Shown here: one piece after another, positions 1-6,653 of the stretch
How the letters are laid out: every line of letters starts with the position of its first letter
Position numbering within the stretch: position 1 is the stretch's first letter
Assembly (NCBI GenBank): GCA_003557545.1
Contig: PWOD01000191.1
Span: 1-8,121 of the forward strand
DNA length: 8,121 bases
Origin: a bacterium
GTDB taxonomy: Bacteria; T1Sed10-126
Reading direction: 5' to 3'
Made by a program: the position numbers and the translations under genes
Notes under the pieces: generated by a model
The model's database searches: none
What the model saw: the letters and a program-made list of their open reading frames with translations, nothing else
Told to the model about the DNA's origin: nothing

Positions 1-951
1 CCAGAATCATCTACTGAAACTATTTTTTTAACAGCTGAAGAACGGTTGCGATATGGGGAAAATCCCCATCAGGAGGGGGCAATTTTTAAAACAGCTGCGA
101 GTTCAGCCCAACTCTATAAGCAACTTCACGGGAAACCTCTATCTTACACTAACTGTCTGGATTTTCAGGCCGGATTACGATTATTGAACCGGGTTGATCA
201 GCATCAGGTTGCAATAATCAAGCATACTAACCCCACTGGATGGGCCCGTGGGGAAAAGCAAGTGGAGGTTTTTTTGAGAGCCTGGAGTGGAGATCCGATA
301 AGTGCCTATGGAGGAGTAGTTTGTTTTAATCATTGTTTGAACAAAGAAACTGCTGAACAGCTTATTGATTATTTTGTTGAAATAGTGGCAGCACCAGCTT
401 ATCAACCGGAGGCGGTTGAGATTTTAAAAGAGAAAACCGGATTAAGAATACTGGTTTGTGAACCTGATAAATTTACTGAAACTGGGTGGCAGCTGCGTAG
501 TTTTGGAGATCGGTTTTTAGGCAAAAAAGATCTTCAGGAGACAGGTGATCAGTCCGGTTGGACGGTAGTTTCGAAAAAAACACCGTCCGCCGCTCAACAG
601 CGGGCATTCCAGCAGATGTGGCCGTTGCTGAGAGATTTAACCAGTAATGCTGTTTTATTGGGGACAGAAAACTCTCTTTTGGCTGCCGCCGGGGGGCAGC
701 AGAGCCGGGTAGATGCTGTTAAACTCGCCCTGGATAAATGGCAAAGATTTCATCCTGACTGCAGGGAAGAGGTAATCCTTGCTTCCGATGGTTTTTTCCC
801 TTTCCCCGATAATATTGAGCTTGCAGTTGACGCTGGAGTCAAGGCATTTATCGCTCCGGGTGGATCGATTCGTGATGGTCAGGTTATAGAGGCGGTAGAT
901 AGTGCCGGGGCTGTAATGGTTTTTACTGGACAACGGCTATTTTCACATTGA
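1..951 (+). CDS. purH: PurH, AICAR transformylase domain (5'-partial)
   Basis: This is the C-terminal domain of bifunctional PurH (AICAR formyltransferase/IMP cyclohydrolase). It formylates AICAR with 10-formyl-THF in late IMP synthesis, in the cytosol. The frame is open from base 1, so the protein continues upstream; the TTG at 46 is an internal codon (the Leu of LRYGENPHQ), not a start. Visible family motifs, numbered from that codon, are RYGENPHQ at the domain entry, the catalytic Lys-His pair in IIKHTNPTG (about 59-60), DPISAYGG, SDGFFPF, PGGSIRDGQVIEA, and the terminal VFTGQRLFSH, which matches the usual FTDMRHFRH-type end. From RYGEN to the end there are about 300 residues, slightly shorter than E. 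coli (about 320). KHTNPTGWA replaces the common KHANPCGVA. The IMP cyclohydrolase half is not visible, so a stand-alone transformylase cannot be excluded. purB follows after 34 bp, so the two are probably co-transcribed. Confidence 0.95.
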   Translation, partial: PESSTETIFLTAEERLRYGENPHQEGAIFKTAASSAQLYKQLHGKPLSYTNCLDFQAGLRLLNRVDQHQVAIIKHTNPTGWARGEKQVEVFLRAWSGDPISAYGGVVCFNHCLNKETAEQLIDYFVEIVAAPAYQPEAVEILKEKTGLRILVCEPDKFTETGWQLRSFGDRFLGKKDLQETGDQSGWTVVSKKTPSAAQQRAFQQMWPLLRDLTSNAVLLGTENSLLAAAGGQQSRVDAVKLALDKWQRFHPDCREEVILASDGFFPFPDNIELAVDAGVKAFIAPGGSIRDGQVIEAVDSAGAVMVFTGQRLFSH

Positions 952-985
952 AAACGACGCTAAATTTAACAGGAGGTAGAAAACT

Positions 986-2287
986 GTGCATGAAAAATAT
1001 CGAACTGAAGAGATGAACCAGATCTGGTCTGAACAAAATAAATATCAGAAATGGTGGGATGTTGAGGAGGCTGTACTTGAGAGTTTTTTCGACCTGGGGA
1101 TGTTGTCCGGCGAGGAGTTGGAACAGATCGCCCAGCAGGCTACCTGGTCCCTGGAACGGATTAAAACTGTTGAACAGCGTATACGTCATGATATGTTAGC
1201 TTTTTTAGAGGTTGTTCAGGACAATCTTGGTGATCTGGCAAAATATGTTCACCGTGGTTTGACCTCCTCTGATGTAAAAGACACAGCAACTTCCCTGTTG
1301 ATTAAACAATCTTTAGAAACAGTATTATCTACAGTTGAAAAGCTGGATGCGGTACTTGTTCGTCTGGCTCGTGAACATAAAAATAGTCGGATGATAGGTC
1401 GAACACATGGTGTTCATGCAGAACCTACAACCTTCGGTTTCAGATGTTTGAACTGGTTATGTGAGTGGCGTCGCCATCAGCAACGGATCAAACAGCTGCT
1501 GCCCCGGGTTTCCGTTGGTAAACTCAGTGGAGCCGTGGGGACCTATTCACAGATAACTCCCGAGATAGAAAAATTGGCCCTTGAGAAACTGCAACTCAGT
1601 CCCGCCCCTGCCAGTACGCAGATTCTTCAGCGGGATCGCCATGCTGAACTCGTAGCAGTTCTGGCTAACATGGGGGGGACGGTGGAAAAGATGGCGGTTG
1701 AGGTGCGCAATCTTCAGCGGACAGAGATCAGGGAGCTTGAAGAACGGTTTTCCCACACCCAAAAGGGCTCATCGGCAATGCCCCATAAAAGAAACCCGAT
1801 AGTGGCAGAACGTCTTTCCGGTCAGGCCCGTTGTCTCCGGGGGTATGCTCAGGCTGCCTTTGAGACTGAAGCTCTCTGGCATGAACGTGATCTGTCGAAC
1901 TCCTCAACCGAGAGAATTGTTTTGCCTGACGCTTTCAGCCTTTTACATTACATGCTGCTGAAGCTGACTGAACTTTTTGATAAGCTCCGGGTCAATAAGA
2001 AACAGATGAACAAGAACCTTCAAGCCACCGGGGGGTTGATCTATAGTCAGGCAGTTTTGGTTAAGTTGATGGAAAATGGTTGGCCGCGAAAAAAGGCCTA
2101 TGAAGTAGTCCAGAAGCTGGCTGCTGAAGCCTGGAACAATGATGAAAATTTTGAGCAAAAAATAAGAAATAATCAGCTGATTACAGAGGAACTTTCGGCG
2201 GCGGAAATTGATAGTTGTTTTTCACCGGATAGTTTTTTACATCATATTCCTGAAATCTATCAACGGGTTTTAAAGGAGGAAAACTAG
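986..2287 (+). CDS. purB: Adenylosuccinate lyase PurB
   Basis: Adenylosuccinate lyase of the fumarase/aspartase superfamily. It removes fumarate from SAICAR and from adenylosuccinate, so it acts twice in purine synthesis, as a cytosolic homotetramer. At 433 residues it is close to the B. subtilis enzyme. Catalytic positions are present and fall at the same numbers: His68 (RIRHDM), TSSD at 93-96, the general acid His141 in GRTHGVHAEP, and the superfamily signature GSSAMPHKRNP at 261-271 with its catalytic loop serines. The start is GTG at 986, with AGGAGG at 971-976 giving 9 nt spacing; the ATG at 990 is out of frame. The gene follows purH by 34 bp in an apparent operon. Its end carries AAAGGAGG (2272-2279), which serves the next gene. 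Nothing is missing or broken. Confidence 0.97.
   Translation: MHEKYRTEEMNQIWSEQNKYQKWWDVEEAVLESFFDLGMLSGEELEQIAQQATWSLERIKTVEQRIRHDMLAFLEVVQDNLGDLAKYVHRGLTSSDVKDTATSLLIKQSLETVLSTVEKLDAVLVRLAREHKNSRMIGRTHGVHAEPTTFGFRCLNWLCEWRRHQQRIKQLLPRVSVGKLSGAVGTYSQITPEIEKLALEKLQLSPAPASTQILQRDRHAELVAVLANMGGTVEKMAVEVRNLQRTEIRELEERFSHTQKGSSAMPHKRNPIVAERLSGQARCLRGYAQAAFETEALWHERDLSNSSTERIVLPDAFSLLHYMLLKLTELFDKLRVNKKQMNKNLQATGGLIYSQAVLVKLMENGWPRKKAYEVVQKLAAEAWNNDENFEQKIRNNQLITEELSAAEIDSCFSPDSFLHHIPEIYQRVLKEEN
2272..2279 (+). promoter_or_regulatory. Strong Shine-Dalgarno before the post-purB gene
   Basis: AAAGGAGG lies inside the last codons of purB. It is 8 nt upstream of an ATC codon at 2288 that directly follows the purB TAG stop and opens the frame of the next gene. 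It is 47 nt from the TTG at 2327, too far to serve that codon. It therefore argues that translation of the downstream gene begins at or next to 2288. Confidence 0.7.
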
Positions 2288-2326
2288 ATCGAAAAAGCAA
2301 CTGTTAATAAGCTAAGAGTTGGTCTA

Positions 2327-3160
2327 TTGATCGATCAATCTGATCCGCAACCACTGATTCGTAGATGGTTGTTGAAGACAGCCGATAAACTCCTGGAGTT
2401 GGGGTTTAACCCCTTTCTGGTGGGAATTGAAGAGGAGTTATTGGAGGAAACATATGGCGGGTTGTGGGACTGGGCAGTTTCTAATCTGGGGCGGACCAAA
2501 TCTCGTTTTTGGTGGCTGGGAGAAACCGGGTGGCTTAAATCGCTTCTTCCCCGTATAATCAGTCATTGCTGCGGCCCCGATCTGACCCGGCTCGATGAAA
2601 TCAATATTAATCAAGAAGGCCTTTCTGTTTCTCCTGATTCACCTCTTTTGTGGTGGACCGATGCACCCGCTGGTTCGCCTGTTCCGGCCAGTTTGAGAAT
2701 TTTAAATGGTGGGGGTTTTTCCCGGTCACAGATTGCTTCATTGCTGGCGGGGCTGGTTAATTTAGAAACTGTTAACAGGGTTTTTCTTCCCCGCAGTCTG
2801 GCACTGGAAAATTATCAACAGTCGGAAAAATTTATTATTGAAAAACCCGCTGAAATCAATCGGACGACCCCGGCAATCCTCTGGGTCTGGGGCTGTTCTC
2901 CCGCTAATCAGTTAAGGGTGTTGGATCACCTTTCTAAAACTCCTGTAGTTGTTCCCGCTACTGACTGTTGGAAACAGCTGTTAAAGGGTCATGATGAGCG
3001 GCTTTTTTACCAGGATGAGCGGCCAGCTTTCGGTCTGGAAATCATTGACCGTCTTTTGAAAAAAGCGGTTCAATTAGATGAACTACTTATCCGGCAGCAA
3101 ACTATCAATAGTGGCTGTGCGGCTGAGGTTGCATCCTATCTTAAGGAGAAATTTTGTTAA
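2327..3160 (+). CDS. Hypothetical protein downstream of purB
   Basis: Not recognised. The first conventional start is TTG at 2327 (277 aa), but the frame is open from 2288, directly after the purB stop. Those 13 extra codons (IEKATVNKLRVGL) read as a natural N-terminus leading into a hydrophobic strand, RVGLLIDQ, which the TTG start would cut. The strong SD at 2272-2279 also fits 2288, where the codon is ATC, so the true protein may be 290 aa. No signal peptide or membrane segment is seen. The C-terminal part (ILWVWGCSP, then TPVVVPATDCWKQLL, then GLEIIDRLLKKA) faintly recalls the second domain of GT-B glycosyltransferases, but no nucleotide-sugar motif is clear, so I assign no function. It is tightly coupled to purB and probably translated from the purine operon message. 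Confidence 0.75.
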   Translation: MIDQSDPQPLIRRWLLKTADKLLELGFNPFLVGIEEELLEETYGGLWDWAVSNLGRTKSRFWWLGETGWLKSLLPRIISHCCGPDLTRLDEININQEGLSVSPDSPLLWWTDAPAGSPVPASLRILNGGGFSRSQIASLLAGLVNLETVNRVFLPRSLALENYQQSEKFIIEKPAEINRTTPAILWVWGCSPANQLRVLDHLSKTPVVVPATDCWKQLLKGHDERLFYQDERPAFGLEIIDRLLKKAVQLDELLIRQQTINSGCAAEVASYLKEKFC

Positions 3161-3214
3161 CCTGTTCTGCTTAATTCAGCTTTTGGATGGGGGTTGTTTT
3201 TCAAATTGAGTGGT

Positions 3215-3369
3215 TGAAACAGACAGTCCGGGGTTGGCCCGTTGTCAGTCAGGTCTTTAACAGTCAATCGACTGTTAATAGGGAGTCAGGGACGAGATCA
3301 GGAAGGAAATACGCAGCGGGCAAACTGCGTGCCTGGCCGATACGTTTCCAACCCCGAACATCTGTTTCA
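3215..3369 (+). ncRNA. Candidate structured RNA or long imperfect inverted repeat
   Basis: Complementary segments nest without crossing. Closing stem: TGAAACAGA (3215-3223) with TCTGTTTCA (3361-3369), 9 bp. Second stem: CGGGGTTGG (3229-3237) with CCAACCCCG (3348-3356), 9 bp, after a 5/4 internal loop. Short inner pairings: CGT (3240-3242) with ACG (3342-3344), and GTCAGG (3248-3253) with CCTGGC (3332-3337, one G-U). Inside that are two hairpins: TTAACAGTC (3257-3265) with GACTGTTAA (3270-3278), loop AATC, and ACGCAG (3311-3316) with CTGCGT (3325-3330). The result is a three-way-junction fold of about 155 nt. I do not recognise an Rfam family, and see no clear promoter or terminator for it. 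Strand is arbitrary. It could instead be a DNA-level repeat tied to the neighbouring insertion sequence. Confidence 0.4.
3257..3278. repeat. Perfect 9-bp inverted repeat, AATC loop
   Basis: TTAACAGTC and GACTGTTAA are exact reverse complements separated by four bases. A diverged copy of the same motif lies at 3376-3394 (TTAAC...AATCGACTG), just outside the larger fold; AATCGACTG is identical in both (3266-3274 and 3386-3394). Confidence 0.65.
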
Positions 3370-3492
3370 TTACTATTAACGGACAAATCGACTGAAACCA
3401 TTAGCAGAAATCTTTAAATTTATTAAAAAAGCTTAAAAATCAGACTCCCATCCCAAAAAATTCAATAGAATCTACAGCACTCAGAAGAAGAT

Positions 3493-3512
3493 GGTTCAGC
3501 TCAGCCTGAACC
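3493..3512. repeat. Perfect hairpin upstream of IS91 remnant
   Basis: GGTTCAG and CTGAACC form a perfect 7-bp stem with a 6-nt loop, followed by GGTTTT. It lies about 30-50 bp before the first recognisable transposase coding trace. It may be a leftover of the insertion sequence, or a weak terminator for what lies upstream, though the T run is short. Confidence 0.4.
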
Positions 3513-3541
3513 GGTTTTACAGCTCCGCCCAGGTTTGAGGC

Positions 3542-4176
3542 CGATGTTTTGTCGAGCAGGTTGGACCGGCCCCCTTGAAATAGTATAAGGTCAAGCGTTT
3601 AAGTGAACCTGTTTTGTTTCCACGTCGTCTGGACCCGGGTATGGAGCTTGTCCGGGATGGGATGGAGTGGCTGTTTTTCTGGCCCAGGTGACCCGGCATA
3701 TACCGGACAAGGGACAACACTTAACTCGTTATTATGGCTGGTATTCCAACGTATTTAGAGGTCGGCGGGCAAAAGCCGATGGTGAGCAGGGGAGCGAGTC
3801 CACCTATGTGCTGCCCGCTCCCCGGGCACACAAAAGATGGGCTATGTTGATCAAGCAGGTGTATGAGGTTGATCCATTAAAGTGCCCGGAATGCGGTGGC
3901 GAGATGAAGGTCATTGCTTTCATCCGCGACCCGAGGGTGATCTTCCGGATCCTGGATCATCTGGATTTGCTGGAGTCCTCCGGTAAAGACCCACCCGGAG
4001 ACCCGCCGGGTTCGCCTCTCCGGTATGAACCCGTTTTTGATGATCTGCCCTGGGGCGATGATCCCTTTCACGTCTGTTGGATTCTTCTCCAATCCATTAA
4101 TCGGGGAGAAAACCGTGCCGGTCTGGTGCTGATAAGCCCGATTATGTCAATGAATGAAGGAAACGGATATGTTTAA
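3542..4176 (+). pseudogene. IS91-family transposase remnant (C-terminal part)
   Basis: Remnant of an IS91-family (Y2_Tnp, IS801/IS1294-like) rolling-circle transposase. The clear part is the frame from 3661: LAQVTRHIPDKGQ, LTRYYGWYSN, RGRRAK, then KQVYEVDPLKCPECGGEMKV and FIRDPRVIFRILDHL. The HIP-RYYG-YSN block and the EVDPL-CPxCGG-M-V-FI-D-VI--IL-HL block are typical of these transposases. Upstream, the frame through 3641 reads DPGMELVRDGMEWLFF, matching the segment before that block, so the reading frame shifts near the T run at 3673-3677. The upstream frame also has a TAG at 3581-3583. The catalytic tyrosine region and N-terminal zinc finger are absent. It is therefore dead, and marks an old insertion next to the truncated uvrA. 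The left limit is uncertain; only about 3640-4176 is firm. Confidence 0.85.
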
Positions 4177-4219
4177 CACGATGGAGGGGAAAATAAGATA
4201 ATCAGGCTTCCAATTATCC

Positions 4220-4248
4220 TTGTTTACCTACTCAAATTCCCGTATAAT
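4220..4248 (+). promoter_or_regulatory. Candidate sigma-70 promoter at the uvrA junction
   Basis: TTGTTT (4220-4225) and a perfect TATAAT (4243-4248) are separated by 17 bp. It lies between the transposase remnant and the uvrA fragment and points into the fragment. Transcription would begin near 4255. If it is used, the TTG at 4220 and the ATG at 4247 would not be in the message, and translation would need a later start. Confidence 0.5.
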
Positions 4249-5389
4249 GGTCAATACTATAAAACTCAAAAAAGCAATTTCTTATATAGTTGACCTGGTG
4301 GCGGAAGGAACCCCGCAGGAAGTGATGAAAAACGATGATTCTCTTACCGGCAGATTCTTGAGCGGTAAGCACACTGTTTCCACTGATTATTCAAAAAATA
4401 AAAAGACTAATAGGGAAATAACTCTGCACGGCGCCAATTTACACAACCTGAAAAATCTTTCCGTATCTTTTCCAGTAGGACTTATGACATGTGTAACCGG
4501 TGTGAGCGGTTCGGGTAAAAGTAGCCTTGTCTCTCAGACACTTTTCCCGGGCCTCGCTAACAAACTGCGGGAGAACTGTTTGCTTGATAACCTCTGCTCG
4601 AGCATCGAAGGTGAACACTATATTAAACGGGTCATAGAAATAACCCAGGCTCCGCTGAGTCGTAATTCACGCTCAATTCCAGCAACCTACGTATCAATCC
4701 TTAAAAAGATCCGCAATTTATTTGCAAACACAGAAGAAGCTCAACAAAGAAACTACAGCGAAGGACATTTCAGTTTTAACACAACTAAAGGTCGCTGCCC
4801 GGAATGTAAAGGGCAGGGTGAAAAGAAGGTCGAGATGCATTTCTTATCAGACATCACAATCCCCTGTTCAAACTGCGGCGCACAGCGCTTTAAAACCGAA
4901 ATACTTGAAGTGAAATATAAAGATAAAAGCATTGCCGATGTGCTTAACATGGATGTGGATACTGCTTCGGAGTTTTTCAAAGAGGAAACAAGTATTTCCT
5001 CCACTTTGAACATTCTGCGCGAGGTGGGGCTTGGCTACATCAAACTGGGTCAGTCGACTCCCACCCTCAGCGGTGGCGAGGCCCAGCGATTGAAATTAGC
5101 CAGGGAATTAAGCAAAACAGGCGGCCAGAGCACTCTCTACATTCTTGATGAACCGACAACCGGTCTTCATTTTTATGATATAGAGCATTTAATTTCTCTG
5201 CTCCAACGACTAACTGCAGCCGGCAGCACCGTCATCATAATAGAACATAACCTCGACGTAATCCGCGCCGCTGACTGGGTAATAGACCTCGGCCCCGATG
5301 GCGGAAATGCCGGCGGCGAAATCCTCTTCCAGGGGCCACCCGAAAAACTACCCCACGCCCCGGATTCAATCACCGGACAATATTTATAG
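4220..5389 (+). pseudogene. uvrA: UvrA-family protein, C-terminal half only
   Basis: C-terminal half of a UvrA-type ABC ATPase, the DNA-damage-binding subunit of nucleotide excision repair (or a UvrA2-like paralogue). Full proteins have about 940 residues in two ATPase halves; this frame has at most 389. Homology begins at about residue 24 (VDLVAEGTPQEV), the end of the first half, and then covers the whole second half: Walker A GVSGSGKSS (94-102), zinc finger CPEC (193-196) and CSNC (216-219), ABC signature LSGGEAQR (283-290), Walker B TLYILDEPTTGLH, and the switch His in IIIEHNLDVI (343). The first 23 residues look unrelated and come from the junction. The start is unclear: TTG 4220, ATG 4247 or ATG 4325, none with a convincing ribosome site. 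There is no internal stop or frameshift, so either the truncation is recent or a half-size product is kept. Loss of the first half probably goes with the adjacent IS91 event. Confidence 0.8.
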
Positions 5390-5393
5390 AAAG

Positions 5394-5424
5394 ATAAAAT
5401 GCGTGAAATAATTTTACATTTTAT
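5394..5424. terminator. Weak AT-rich hairpin between convergent genes
   Basis: ATAAAATG (5394-5401) and CATTTTAT (5417-5424) are exact reverse complements, and the 15-nt interior can pair further. The hairpin spans the 24-bp gap between the uvrA fragment and the M28 gene and overlaps the last codons of the latter. It could act as a poor bidirectional terminator, but it has no GC-rich stem. Confidence 0.3.
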
Positions 5425-6631
5425 TGATAAAATCAGTGATTTTTTGCGCTACTTCAACCAGTCTCCGGCAGTCTACCCTGTCAGGAGTATCGGCGGCGCT
5501 GTGGGCTATATTTTTCATCAGTGCCACCAGTTTTTCTTCGGTAAATGCCAGCGCCGGGATTCCTTTTTGAACAAAAATCATGTGATCTCCGCTATACCAG
5601 GGTTCCCCCGCAACCAGGTATTCAGAGTCTGAAAAAGCGGCGGTTGCTTTTTCTTTCAGTTCTGCCGGGCATTCATAAAAAGAATAGGCCACGCTGCCGT
5701 TTTGCCAGCCGACGCCGTCGATATTTATCAGAAGTTCAATATCTTTCATCTGATCTCCATACCGCTCGAGATAATCAAGTTGACCGGCCACACTGTAGTG
5801 ATCTTCCCCGTTCAACGCCGCGATCTCAATCGTTTTTTCACCGTTATAGTCAGCCAGCATCTGCGCTGTCAGCAGCAGAACAACAATACCTGACGCATTG
5901 TCTATTGCTCCCGGCGTATTTTCATGTGCTTCATAGACATCTATATGAGCGGTCAATACTATTTTTTTATCCTTACCTTCATTTAAACGGGCCACCACAT
6001 TTGATCCGCTTGACTCTATACGTTGAGAATCTATTTTCAAACTGAATTTACCGGAAGCATTTGCCAGTATCTTTTCACCGGTTTCCACTGAACAATAAAC
6101 CCCCGGTATATCAAAATCACCATCAACTATTATCGGGCAGGGATCGACCGCGCAGGCCTGCAGCGGTTTTTTATCACTGGCGGTAATTATTGCCGCCGGA
6201 CTTTTTTCCTCCAACAGAGCAACAATTTTTTGATGATGCTCGGGATTGTAAAACACAAAATTTTTCGGGCTTAACTGTTCAGCACAAAGTTCACCGTGCA
6301 TTAACAAAATCTTACCTGTAAACTCACTGCCTTCCAGTTCCTCCATGGTAGAAACAACCACAACCTCAGATTCCAGGTCACAGGCGGTAGAGTAAGGATT
6401 GGCAAAAACTTCATACTCTTTACCAGTAGCTTCAAGTTTAGCCTCCCGGCAGATGTAATCAAAACATTTAAATTCCGTTTCATCAACTTCATAACCATAT
6501 TCTCGAATAACGGAAGCAAAAAAATCCGTAGCCTCCCGGTTTCCGGGCGAACCTGTCCGCCGGTTTGGCTCTACATCGCAGAGTGTCTGCAAATACAAAC
6601 CTGCCTTTTCGAAATAATCGCGTTCTTTCAC
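5414..6631 (-). CDS. M28-family zinc metallopeptidase with PA-like insert
   Basis: Di-zinc aminopeptidase-type enzyme of family M28, 405 aa. The ligand pattern is complete: His229 and catalytic-site Asp231 (AHIDVYEA), bridging Asp244 (PGAIDNASG), Glu276-Asp277 (NGEDHYSVAG, the usual Glu-Glu/Asp pair), Asp305 (NIDGVGW), and His377 (AHSAADTPDRVD). SGDHMIFVQKGIPAL (347-361) is the usual substrate-side segment. Residues of about 90-190 fit a protease-associated-like insert (GKILLMHGE, AAIITAS, IPGVYCS). No signal peptide is seen, so it should be cytosolic; the substrate is unknown. The start is GTG at 6631-6629, supported by AAAGGAG (complement of 6642-6648) at 10 nt spacing. It begins 22 bp after the deacetylase-family gene on the same strand, so the two form an operon. 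It converges on the uvrA fragment. Confidence 0.9.
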   Translation of the reverse strand: MKERDYFEKAGLYLQTLCDVEPNRRTGSPGNREATDFFASVIREYGYEVDETEFKCFDYICREAKLEATGKEYEVFANPYSTACDLESEVVVVSTMEELEGSEFTGKILLMHGELCAEQLSPKNFVFYNPEHHQKIVALLEEKSPAAIITASDKKPLQACAVDPCPIIVDGDFDIPGVYCSVETGEKILANASGKFSLKIDSQRIESSGSNVVARLNEGKDKKIVLTAHIDVYEAHENTPGAIDNASGIVVLLLTAQMLADYNGEKTIEIAALNGEDHYSVAGQLDYLERYGDQMKDIELLINIDGVGWQNGSVAYSFYECPAELKEKATAAFSDSEYLVAGEPWYSGDHMIFVQKGIPALAFTEEKLVALMKNIAHSAADTPDRVDCRRLVEVAQKITDFINKM

Positions 6632-6653
6632 TGTCGTTTATCTCCTTTACAAT

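Larger units (their letters stand above)
3161..3541. other. Gene-free stretch with inverted repeats
   Basis: No convincing gene lies between the post-purB gene and the transposase remnant. A 76-codon open frame (3187-3417) has no family resemblance and no good ribosome site, and it runs through strong inverted repeats. The stretch holds a nested set of complementary segments (3215-3369), an AT-rich segment at about 3411-3470, and an isolated perfect hairpin (3493-3512). It could be a non-coding RNA locus, the left part of the decayed insertion sequence, or both. Confidence 0.6.

Noticed and set aside
2285-2287. In-frame TAG between purB and the next gene as a pyrrolysine or readthrough codon
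   Set aside because: PurB is full length at this stop compared with the family, and a strong ribosome site sits just before it, so separate initiation is simpler. No pyl genes are visible.
3248-3320. SRP-RNA-like words (GTCAGGTC, GGAAGGAA, GCAGCGG)
   Set aside because: The words are not in the order and spacing of the SRP domain IV hairpin and do not pair as it requires.
3187-3417. 76-codon open frame on the plus strand
   Set aside because: It runs through strong inverted repeats, has low-complexity, family-free sequence and no convincing ribosome site. Better explained as non-coding structured DNA/RNA.
5399-6045. Plus-strand open frames opposite the M28 gene
   Set aside because: They are antisense shadows of a gene with a complete set of metal ligands; their translations show no family features.
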